A stretch of DNA of 64,000 nucleotides from Deltaproteobacteria bacterium (GTDB taxonomy: Bacteria; Desulfobacterota; Binatia; Binatales; Binataceae), in assembly GCA_003135135.1 (NCBI GenBank), contig PLDK01000049.1, positions 62,001 through 126,000 on the forward strand. The letters run 5' to 3'. Both the position numbers and the translations under genes were made by a program. Numbering within the stretch: the first letter of the stretch is position 1; each line of letters opens with the position of its first letter. Shown here one piece after another: positions 34,821 through 45,243 of this stretch. The notes under the pieces are model-generated. The model was not told the DNA's origin, did no database searches, and saw nothing but the letters and a program-made list of their open reading frames with translations.

Positions 34821-34936
34821 TGGGTGCAGGGCTCAGCCCTGCCCGTGGCGACGGCAGCGCAGAATTAAGCCGTTGGCAGGGGTTGCGCCCGCCAACGGCG
34901 GGCGGCCTTAATACTGGGTGCAGGGCTCAGCCCTGC
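34821..34936 (+). repeat. Dispersed palindromic repeat, third site
   Basis: TGGGTGCAGGGCTCAGCCCTGC occurs at 34821-34842 and again at 34915-34936, identical to 33181-33202. Between them, GGCAGGGGTTGCGCCCGCCA and CGGGCGGCCTTAATA correspond to the unit at 33142 with changes. The element ends 8 bases before the alpha-galactosidase start. Confidence 0.78.
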
Positions 34937-34943
34937 TCACCAC

Positions 34944-36899
34944 GTGACGAACGCACTCCTGTCGCGAATCGAGCTCCGCTTCATCGACGCCGCCGGCCAC
35001 GCGCGCGCGCTCGATCTCGATGCACCCTCGGGCGGGCGCGAATCGAGCACCGTCCGCGACGGCCTCGCCATTTCTGCCCGTCTCGAACAGGCATTCGGCG
35101 GCGTCATCGTGCGCGCAACCGTCGCCAATCGAGGCGTCGATCCGGTTCGACTCACGTCTGCGATCTTCGAAGTTTCGACCGGCCTCGCGCCGTCCGCCCC
35201 GGCCCGCTTCTTCAAGCATGGATACCAGTCATGGAGCGCCTCGGGCGGCCACGATATAGGCGCGTCGCAAAAAAACTATCCGCGCGACACCGCCCCTTTC
35301 ATCATTCGCCTCATGCACCAGAGTGAACCGACTCGCCCGCCTGAATTCCCCGAAGCGGATACCTCTGAACTTTTCACCATCGTCGAAAGTCGCAGCGCTG
35401 GGGAGTGCGTCCTGGCCGGATTCATCGGAGCCGCCACTTCGCTTTCGACCCTCACCGTCTCGAGTCCTGAAAAAATAATCGCCCGCGCGATCCTCGACGA
35501 TGTAACTCTCGCGCCGGGCGCGCATCGCGAACTCGACCCGCTGTTCATCGCCGCCGCCGATGAGTCCGCGGCGCGGATGGCCGCGCGATGGGCCGACGTT
35601 ACCGGGCGATGGATGAACGCGCGGGTCAGCGCGCCGTTTCAGCGCGGATGGTGCTCCTGGTACCACTACTTTGACGCGATCACCGAGGACGCGCTGCGCG
35701 CCAACATCAAGTCGCTCGAAGCGATGCGCTCGGAGTTTCCGCTCGACGTAATTCAACTCGACGACGGCTTTCAGTCTGCGCTCGGCGACTGGGATACCAC
35801 CAACGCCAAATTTCCGGGTGGGCTGAGGAAAATCTCCGGCGAAATTCGCGCCGCCGGCTTCAAAGCCGGGCTGTGGACCGCGCCGTTTCTTGCCGCCCGC
35901 GACTCGCGCCTGATGATCGATCATCCCGACTGGTTCATCATGCACGCCCAGACCGGCGAACCGGTTCGCGCCGGCTACAACGCGAACTGGACGAAGAGCA
36001 CCGACGCGTTCGCATACGCGCTCGACGCGAGCAACCCGGCGTTTCTCGCGCATATCCGCCATCTGTTCGCGAAGCTCACCGGCGAGTTCGGTTACTCGTA
36101 TTTGAAACTCGATTTTCTTTACGCCGCCGCTGCACCCGGCCGGCGTCACGATCCAAATCTCACGCGCGGCGAAACTTTGCGCCACGGCCTCGAAGCGATT
36201 CGGGCCGGCGCCGGCGACGACGCGTTCATCCTCGGATGCGGCTGCCCGATTGGCCAGGCCGTTGGCGTCGTGGACGGGATGCGCATCGGACCGGACGTTT
36301 CTCCGTTCTGGGGCTCGACCGCTTCTGGAGCGGGAGACCCGTCAACGGTCCATGCGCTCGACGCGATCATCGCGCGCAGCTTCATGCATCGGCGGCTATG
36401 GCTGAACGACCCGGACTGTTTGATGCTGCGGGCGCGCGAAACCCGCCTCAATGCCGACGAGCGCGCGGCGCTGGCCGCGACCATCGTCGCCAGCGGCGGG
36501 ATACTTCTGATCTCCGATGACATGAGCATCCTCGACGCCGAAGCGGGGAAATTGTTTCGCGCAGTCGCGCAAATCAGCGCCGAGATCGATTCCAACGCGG
36601 CGCGCGAACCGGTACTCGCGCTCGATCTGATGGCCACCGGCGAGGTCCGCGGCCTGATCGCTGAAACCGCAAGCGGCGGCGGCGCGATAGCCACCGGCGC
36701 GGTCGCGATGCTCCTGAATCGCGGCGATGAGCCGGCACGCGTGCAAATGTCCGATTTAAAGCTGGGCGCCGTCGAAATTGTTGCGCTCGATCTCGCGGGC
36801 AGGGAGAAAATTGAAATCTTCGGTGCTGTCGATCTCCCGCCGCACTCCGCGCGCATCCTGCGCCTCAAGCGCCGGCAAGCGGTCTCACGCCGTTCGTAA
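34944..36899 (+). CDS. Alpha-galactosidase, GH36 type (clan GH-D)
   Basis: A 651-residue glycoside hydrolase with an N-terminal beta-rich domain (FFKHGYQSWSASG), a central TIM barrel and a C-terminal beta domain. The barrel holds GWCSWYHYFDAITEDAL, VIQLDDGFQSALGDW and WTAPFLAARDSRLMIDHPDW. The nucleophile is Asp390 in YLKLDFLYAAA and the acid/base is Asp451 in MRIGPDVSPFW, both at the expected places for retaining alpha-galactosidases. No signal peptide is seen, so it is probably cytoplasmic. The start is GTG 34944, with no clear ribosome site. Its end overlaps that of the convergent sugar kinase gene by 15 bases. Confidence 0.85.
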   Translation: MTNALLSRIELRFIDAAGHARALDLDAPSGGRESSTVRDGLAISARLEQAFGGVIVRATVANRGVDPVRLTSAIFEVSTGLAPSAPARFFKHGYQSWSASGGHDIGASQKNYPRDTAPFIIRLMHQSEPTRPPEFPEADTSELFTIVESRSAGECVLAGFIGAATSLSTLTVSSPEKIIARAILDDVTLAPGAHRELDPLFIAAADESAARMAARWADVTGRWMNARVSAPFQRGWCSWYHYFDAITEDALRANIKSLEAMRSEFPLDVIQLDDGFQSALGDWDTTNAKFPGGLRKISGEIRAAGFKAGLWTAPFLAARDSRLMIDHPDWFIMHAQTGEPVRAGYNANWTKSTDAFAYALDASNPAFLAHIRHLFAKLTGEFGYSYLKLDFLYAAAAPGRRHDPNLTRGETLRHGLEAIRAGAGDDAFILGCGCPIGQAVGVVDGMRIGPDVSPFWGSTASGAGDPSTVHALDAIIARSFMHRRLWLNDPDCLMLRARETRLNADERAALAATIVASGGILLISDDMSILDAEAGKLFRAVAQISAEIDSNAAREPVLALDLMATGEVRGLIAETASGGGAIATGAVAMLLNRGDEPARVQMSDLKLGAVEIVALDLAGREKIEIFGAVDLPPHSARILRLKRRQAVSRRS

Positions 36900-38306
36900 A
36901 TCGATCACGCTCGCGCCCGCACCCGCATGCAACACGGCTCGCCAACTTTCAGGCGCGCCGGGATTAAGCTTCGCGTAATATCCGCGATCGATCGATTCAA
37001 TCACCGCGTCCGCGCCCGCCACGTCGCACAGCGCAACAATCGAACCGCCGAAACCCGCGCCCGTAAGCCGCGCGCCGAACGCGCCGCCGCGCCGTGCGCA
37101 TTCCACGATGGCGTCGAGGCGCCGGGTGCTGCATTCGAAGTCATCGGCGAGACTCCGATGCGACGCATTCATCAGCTTTCCCATTTCATCGAGGCGCCCC
37201 GCCTCGAGCACGTCCACCGCACGAATCACCCGCTCGGTCTCGCTCAAGACATGCCGCGCACGTTTGAGAATTTCCAGCGGGCGGCTCGAATCCAGCGCGA
37301 TCCGAGTCGCCCCCTGGCCAAGCAACTCTGCTTCGAGCGCCAACTGCGAGACGCCCAGGATGTTCGCCGCCTGTTTCAGATCCGCGCCGAGCCGCGCGGG
37401 CGCGGCTGCCGCGAGTTTCTCGACGAATTGCGCCGCGTTCCATCCGGGTAATGCGCGAACCACGTCGCCAAGGATCGTCACGCCGTCGAGCTTGAGCGCG
37501 CGCCCGAGAATTCGCGCCGCCAGCGCGCATTCGACGACTCGCCGATTGTACTCCGTGCGCACCATCCCCGACTTGTCCGCTATTTCCCGGCTATCCGCCA
37601 CGACCAGCGCGGCGTTCGCCGGCATCTTCACCGCGCGCACGCGGATAGGGTCAAACTCAATAAACAGCGCATGGTCGCGACGGCCGAGAATCGACGCCGC
37701 CTGATCCATTCCGCCCGCCCGCGTCCCGACGTACCATTCGCTGCGCGCAACCATCGTCGCGGTTTCGATTCCGTCGAGTTCGAGTTCGTTGACCGCCATG
37801 AATGCCATCGCGGTCGCAACCGTGAGCGCGGCGGATGACGACAGCCCCGCGGCCGGCGGCACGCGGCCGTCGACGGCCATCGATGCGCCCCGCAAGTTGT
37901 CAACTAAAGTTGCGGGCGGATAAAAACGTCCGCGCCGCGCAAAATGATCGATCACTCCCTGGATCGCGGCCTTCACGTAGTTCGCCCAATCGCCAGTTTC
38001 GTACGGTGGAATGTGCCGTTCGATCGCAAAACGGCGCGAGGGCCAGCCGGGGTCGGCGTTAGCCAGTTCGATTTCGGCTGCCGTGATCGCGGCGGCGACG
38101 ACGATTGTAGATCGATCGATCGCAACCGGCAGCACCGGCAGGCCGCTGTAGTCCGTGTGCTCGCCGATTAGATTGACACGGCCTGGCGCGCGGGCCGCAA
38201 AGATTCCCGCGTCGCCACCGTCGCCACCGGCGCGGGCGCGGACTAAAGCGGCGAGCTTGGTAGCCCGCGCCAACTCTCGAGCGTCCCATCCGTCGGGGAT
38301 ACTCAT
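36885..38306 (-). CDS. galK: GHMP-family sugar kinase, galactokinase-like
   Basis: A 473-residue GHMP kinase with all three motifs: APGRVNLIGEHTDYSGLPVL (sugar-binding galactokinase signature), VPPAAGLSSSAALTVA (phosphate loop) and GARLTGAGFGGSIVAL. It would phosphorylate galactose at C1, which fits the alpha-galactosidase next door. It is longer than standard GalK (about 380-390 residues), with extra sequence in the middle. ATG 38306 overlaps the stop of the upstream nucleotidyltransferase (ATGA), so both are coupled. Specificity for another sugar such as galacturonate or arabinose is possible. Confidence 0.82.
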   Translation of the reverse strand: MSIPDGWDARELARATKLAALVRARAGGDGGDAGIFAARAPGRVNLIGEHTDYSGLPVLPVAIDRSTIVVAAAITAAEIELANADPGWPSRRFAIERHIPPYETGDWANYVKAAIQGVIDHFARRGRFYPPATLVDNLRGASMAVDGRVPPAAGLSSSAALTVATAMAFMAVNELELDGIETATMVARSEWYVGTRAGGMDQAASILGRRDHALFIEFDPIRVRAVKMPANAALVVADSREIADKSGMVRTEYNRRVVECALAARILGRALKLDGVTILGDVVRALPGWNAAQFVEKLAAAAPARLGADLKQAANILGVSQLALEAELLGQGATRIALDSSRPLEILKRARHVLSETERVIRAVDVLEAGRLDEMGKLMNASHRSLADDFECSTRRLDAIVECARRGGAFGARLTGAGFGGSIVALCDVAGADAVIESIDRGYYAKLNPGAPESWRAVLHAGAGASVIDLRTA

Positions 38307-39061
38307 CGCCGCTTCCTCTTTGGCTTGAAGCAAGCGCGCGTCTTCTCGAGATCTTCGGGGGTGCCGACGTCGCTCCAGAATCCACGAATATCAACCGCGC
38401 GCACGACGCGGCCGTCGGCGATCATTTGCGCGATTGCACCGGGGAGTTCGAGCTCGCCGCGCACCGACGGTTCGAGCCGCGCGAGGTAGTCGAAAATTAT
38501 CGGGCTGCTCGCGAAAAGTCCCGCGTTGTTCCATTGGGTCCTGGCGGTTCCGGGCGGCGGTTTTTCGTCAAGGCGCTCGACCATCATGTGCGGGTTCACA
38601 TAGACGGCGGCGCCACGGAACGGATCCTTGACGCGATTCACCGCGAGCATCAGATCGTACTCGTCGATCCGCGCGTGATGGATGAAGCGCGGGTAGTTCG
38701 CGCGGTCCATCAGAATGTCGGCCCATCCGAAGACGAAGCGCGCCACGCCGGCAAGATGCGCCTTCGCCGCAAGCATCGCGCCGCCGGTCCCGTTCAATTC
38801 CGGCTGCCTGACGGTTGTGATTTTGATTTCCGGATTTTCGCGCTGCCAGGTTTTCGCCCATCCTTCGATTTGCTCGGACAGGTAGCCCACCACGACGATG
38901 AAGTGCGTAAGTCCGGCCGCGGCGAGCGCGCCGGCGATATGCGAAATCAGCGGTGAACCCGCGACCTCGAGCAGTGTTTTCGGAGTCTCGGCGGTCAGAG
39001 CGCCCAGGCGTTTGCCGCGCCCAGCAGCCAGCAGGACCGCCGTAGTAATTTCCGCTGCCAT
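38303..39061 (-). CDS. Sugar-1-phosphate nucleotidyltransferase (MurU-like)
   Basis: A 252-residue protein with the NTP-transferase signature TAVLLAAGRGKRLGALTAETPKTLLEVAGSPL, GTGGAMLAAKAHL, and FVFGWADILMD, where Gly-Trp-Ala-Asp takes the place of the usual N-x-D metal motif. The C-terminal FWSDVGTPEDLEKT is typical of MurU and mannose-1-phosphate guanylyltransferase-like enzymes. It would activate a sugar-1-phosphate to an NDP-sugar. Translation from ATG 39061 is preferred over 39193. It is upstream of and coupled to the sugar kinase, so it probably takes the kinase product. Confidence 0.85.
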   Translation of the reverse strand: MAAEITTAVLLAAGRGKRLGALTAETPKTLLEVAGSPLISHIAGALAAAGLTHFIVVVGYLSEQIEGWAKTWQRENPEIKITTVRQPELNGTGGAMLAAKAHLAGVARFVFGWADILMDRANYPRFIHHARIDEYDLMLAVNRVKDPFRGAAVYVNPHMMVERLDEKPPPGTARTQWNNAGLFASSPIIFDYLARLEPSVRGELELPGAIAQMIADGRVVRAVDIRGFWSDVGTPEDLEKTRACFKPKRKRR

Positions 39062-39146
39062 GGCGCCCAAGATAGCATCGCGCAGGCTTCGAGGATGCTT
39101 GGCTGGCAGTATATAGTTAAGTAAGAGTTTATCGAGAGCCGCACAA

Positions 39147-40319
39147 ATGTTTGGTGAGATAAGTCCCCGCAAGAAAGCCCCCGCGCCGTTCATTTCGATC
39201 GAGGAAGCACTCGATGAAACCCGCCGCGGTCACATGATCATCCTGATGGATGACGAACAGCGGGAGAACGAGGGCGATTTGTGCATCGCGGCGGAAAAAG
39301 TCACCCCCGAGGCGGTCAACTTCATGGCCAGGTTCGGGCGCGGGCTGATCTGCCTGCCCATGTCGGCGGAGCGAATAGACAGACTGGGGCTAAGCATGAT
39401 GGTTGGCGACAACCAGGCGCCGCTCGGGACCGCATTCACGACGGCGATCACCGCGCGTCGAGCGTCGGGGTCGGGAATCTCGGCGCAGGATCGCTCGACC
39501 ACGATTTTGCAGGCGGTGCGCGAGGACGCCAGCGGCGCCGAGTTCATCACGCCCGGCTACGTCTATCCGCTGCGCGCGCGCGACGGCGGCGTGCTGGTGC
39601 GCACGGGGCAGACCGAAGGCGCGGTTGACCTGGCGCGGCTGGCGGGACTCAAGCCGGCGGGCGTCATCTGCGAGATTCTGAAGGAAGACGGCACGATGGC
39701 GCGGCGCGACGACCTGGTCGAGTTCGCGAAAGTGCACGGGCTCAAGATTGTCACGGTCGCGGACATCATCGAGTACCGGCTGCGCAACGAGACAATGGTC
39801 CAGCGGATCGCGGAAGCGAAGCTGCCGACCGCGTTCGGCGAGTTCCGCGCGATGGTCTATCGCAACCTGATCGATCATACGGAGCACCTGGTGCTGGTGA
39901 TGGGCAAGGTGGATCCGGCCAGGCCGATCCTGGTTCGGGCGCATCGCGAGTATCTGCCGGGCGACGTGTTCGGCTACTCCGTTCGCAACACCCGCAACCT
40001 GCTGCGCTCCGCGATGGAACGAATCTCGGCGGCCGGCGAAGGCGTGCTGTTGTACCTCAAGCGCGAGTCCAACGCGCTGGCGTCGGATTTTGACGGCGGG
40101 CGCCCGGCGCGCCGCGCAACTACGCGGGTCAACGCGCCCGAGGCTGATTTCCGCGATTACGGAATCGGCGCACAGATTCTGCGCGACGTGGGTGTGCGCA
40201 AGATGATTATCATGTCCGACGCGACGCCGCGGCTTGCCAATCTGCCGGGCTACGGGTTGGAGGTCGTGGGATCGGTTCCGCTTTCAACCAACGGCAAGCA
40301 GAGCACCGCCGCCAAGTAG
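39147..40319 (+). CDS. ribB: 3,4-dihydroxy-2-butanone-4-phosphate synthase with degenerate GTP cyclohydrolase II domain
   Basis: A 390-residue RibBA-shaped protein. The N-terminal RibB domain (about 15-220) is intact: MDDEQRENEGDLCIAAEKV with acidic metal ligands, RFGRGLICLPMS, and VFPLRARDGGVLVRTG-type YPLRARDGGVLVRTGQTEGA. It makes the four-carbon precursor of riboflavin. The C-terminal RibA-like domain lacks the three zinc cysteines: the usual SECLTGD reads REYLPGD and the RCDCG element reads VRNTRN (about residues 262-285). GTP cyclohydrolase II activity is therefore not expected. This resembles the RibBX form known from Shewanella. A separate RibA must exist elsewhere. Confidence 0.9.
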   Translation: MFGEISPRKKAPAPFISIEEALDETRRGHMIILMDDEQRENEGDLCIAAEKVTPEAVNFMARFGRGLICLPMSAERIDRLGLSMMVGDNQAPLGTAFTTAITARRASGSGISAQDRSTTILQAVREDASGAEFITPGYVYPLRARDGGVLVRTGQTEGAVDLARLAGLKPAGVICEILKEDGTMARRDDLVEFAKVHGLKIVTVADIIEYRLRNETMVQRIAEAKLPTAFGEFRAMVYRNLIDHTEHLVLVMGKVDPARPILVRAHREYLPGDVFGYSVRNTRNLLRSAMERISAAGEGVLLYLKRESNALASDFDGGRPARRATTRVNAPEADFRDYGIGAQILRDVGVRKMIIMSDATPRLANLPGYGLEVVGSVPLSTNGKQSTAAK

Positions 40320-40376
40320 CGGCAGACTGCGCGGATGGAACCAGAGCTGCGCCGATGACGTTTTAACTACTGACAA

Positions 40377-42200
40377 ATGATCTCGCGCGAATTCGAATTG
40401 TTCCCCCACGGTATAAAGGCTCGTCCCTTGTGGCGGGCCTCGATCGTATCGGCGGCGTTTGCGCTCGCCTGGTTGATTTTTGCGCCGGCGGCGCATGCTA
40501 ATCCGAAGGCGAATGAACTCGTAAAGATCACCTCCGCCACGATCGATCCTCCGCTGCGGGCCGGCGGCGCCAGCACGCTCAAAGTTGCCGCGCAGGTGAT
40601 CGCGGGATGGCATATCAATTCCGACAAGCCGTTCAGCGAGGATTACATCCCGACCAAGCTCGAGGTCAGCGGGCCGGACAGCGTGACGCCGGGCGCAATC
40701 AAGTATCCGCCGGCGCAAACGATGACGCTCGAAATCGCGGCCGGCGGCGACAAAATCTCGGTGTTCGGGGGCGACATCAAGTTTGAGGTGCCGCTCAAGG
40801 CGGCTGCCAACTTCGCGCCGAAGCCGGGTGACGCGCTCACGGTTACCATCAACTACCAGGGCTGCAACAACAACGAATGCCTGCGGCCGGCGTCGGTCAG
40901 CACAACGGTCGCGCTGGCGGCTCCGGGCGCGGCGGCGGGAGCGCTGGAGGGGATAGGCACGGGAGGCGCGAAGCGCGGCGGTATCGGCGGCGGCGATGAT
41001 TCCGGCACCGCGGTCGCGGACATCTTCGCCAATCATGGATGGTTCCTCGGCTTCCTCGCGGTATTTCTTGGCGGCCTCGCGTTGAATCTGACGCCGTGCG
41101 TCTATCCGCTGATCGGCGTGACGATCGCGTATTTCGGCAGCCAGGGCGGCGGCCATCGCCGCGTGATGTTCCTGGCGATATTTTTCGTGCTCGGAATCGC
41201 GCTGATGTTTTCGGCGGTGGGCGTCGCCGTGGCCATGTCGGGCGGATTGTTCGGCGCCGCGATGCGCAATCCGTACGTGCTCATCGCGCTGTCCATGATG
41301 CTGTTGACGCTGGCGGCGTCGTGCTTCGGTTTGTTCGTCTTGCAGCCGCCGAATTGGATGCTGCAGCGCGCGGGCGCGGCCCACCCCGGATACGCGGGCG
41401 CGTTGCTGATGGGCTTGGGGATGGGCGTGGTCGCGGCGCCATGCATCGGCCCGATCGTCCTGGGCTTGCTGCTGATGGTGGAGAGAAGCGGGAGTGCGCT
41501 TTTCGGTTTCGCGCTGTTCTTCACGCTGGCGCTGGGACTTGGCGTTCCATATATCGGGCTGGCGATGGCGGCCGGGCATATCCGCCGCCTGCCGCGTTCG
41601 GGCGAATGGCTTGCGTGGGTCGAGCATCTTTTCGGCTTCGTGCTGGCCGGCCTCGCGATCTACTTTCTCGACCCGGTCGTACCGAACAACCTGATGACTC
41701 GAATCCTGCCGTATTACGCGGCCGGCGTGGGGATTTATCTGGGTTTCATTTCGCGCGAAGGGAGAAGCTGGCGACCGTTCCTGGTGCTGAGGTCTGTGCT
41801 GGGAATAGTCGCGGTGGGAGCGCTCGCGATCATGCTCTATCCGCGGCAGGGGCCGGAGAAGCTTCGCTTCGAGCCGTTCAATTCCGAGCGGCTCGCGTCG
41901 GCGGCCGAAGCGCGCAAGCCCGTGCTGATCGATTTCAGCGCCGACTGGTGCATCCCATGCCGCGAGATGGAGCATTCGACCTTTGTCGATCCGTCCGTGG
42001 TCAGCGAGGCAAAGCGCTTCGTGCGGATGAAGGCGAATCTGACGGCGCAGGACAAGGCCACCGAAGCGCTGACCAGCAAGTTCGAAATCCAGGGCGTGCC
42101 GACGACGATGCTGATCGATTCGGCAGGCAAGGTTGCGCAGCGCAAAGTCGGTTACATCGGTCCGCAGGAGATGCTGTCCGAGCTGCGCCAGGTCGATTGA
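40377..42200 (+). CDS. dsbD: Thiol:disulfide interchange protein DsbD
   Basis: A 607-residue inner-membrane protein that carries electrons from cytoplasmic thioredoxin to the periplasm. A signal peptide (cleavage near AHA-NP, about residue 41) leads to the N-terminal alpha domain with cysteines in YQGCNNNECLRP. Eight membrane segments follow with NLTPCVYPLIGVTIAYFGSQ and VVAAPCIGPIVLGLLLMVE, each carrying one transmembrane Cys. The C-terminal thioredoxin-like domain has WCIPCREME. All six redox cysteines are present. It is not clearly in an operon with ribB. Confidence 0.96.
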   Translation: MISREFELFPHGIKARPLWRASIVSAAFALAWLIFAPAAHANPKANELVKITSATIDPPLRAGGASTLKVAAQVIAGWHINSDKPFSEDYIPTKLEVSGPDSVTPGAIKYPPAQTMTLEIAAGGDKISVFGGDIKFEVPLKAAANFAPKPGDALTVTINYQGCNNNECLRPASVSTTVALAAPGAAAGALEGIGTGGAKRGGIGGGDDSGTAVADIFANHGWFLGFLAVFLGGLALNLTPCVYPLIGVTIAYFGSQGGGHRRVMFLAIFFVLGIALMFSAVGVAVAMSGGLFGAAMRNPYVLIALSMMLLTLAASCFGLFVLQPPNWMLQRAGAAHPGYAGALLMGLGMGVVAAPCIGPIVLGLLLMVERSGSALFGFALFFTLALGLGVPYIGLAMAAGHIRRLPRSGEWLAWVEHLFGFVLAGLAIYFLDPVVPNNLMTRILPYYAAGVGIYLGFISREGRSWRPFLVLRSVLGIVAVGALAIMLYPRQGPEKLRFEPFNSERLASAAEARKPVLIDFSADWCIPCREMEHSTFVDPSVVSEAKRFVRMKANLTAQDKATEALTSKFEIQGVPTTMLIDSAGKVAQRKVGYIGPQEMLSELRQVD

Positions 42201-44922
<2,722 letters not shown>

Positions 44923-44998
44923 CGAACCGCAACTATGATGCGCGGGCCGGACGCGTCGCATGGCATCGAGGGAGTCTTTGCACGAAGAAATCCGCATC

Positions 44999-45199
44999 AT
45001 GGCGACGAATTGCGCCGTGTGCGAGCGTGACGCGCGTGACGCGGAGCAAAACCTGGGCGTGGCGCTGGACCTCGACGGCATCGCGCACCCGGAGGACGCC
45101 TTCGCGTACGATCTGATGCCGCATCGCCGCGAATTCCATCGCGACAAGTTGCTGCAGAAAATCCAGCAGTGGGCGTCGCTTCGCCAGCAATGTTGCTAA
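44999..45199 (+). CDS. Small CxxC protein between gyrB and gyrA
   Basis: A 66-residue protein from ATG 44999: ATNCAVCERDARDAEQNLGV, then LDLDGIAHPEDAFAYDLMPH, then RREFHRDKLLQKIQQWASLR and a terminal QQCC. The C-x2-C near the start and paired C-terminal Cys could bind zinc. Codon third positions are GC-rich as in neighbouring genes, supporting real coding. No family is recognised. The ribosome site is weak. The function is unknown; sitting between the gyrase genes suggests cotranscription only. Confidence 0.55.
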   Translation: MATNCAVCERDARDAEQNLGVALDLDGIAHPEDAFAYDLMPHRREFHRDKLLQKIQQWASLRQQCC

Positions 45200-45243
45200 T
45201 CCAAATCTCAAATGAACGAATGCTCGCGGGAGCCTCAAGTTAA

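Noticed and set aside
40284-41975. A 563-codon open frame antisense to dsbD
   Set aside because: The sequence is a low-complexity Arg/Gln/His mixture typical of a shadow frame; dsbD on the other strand has all expected motifs.
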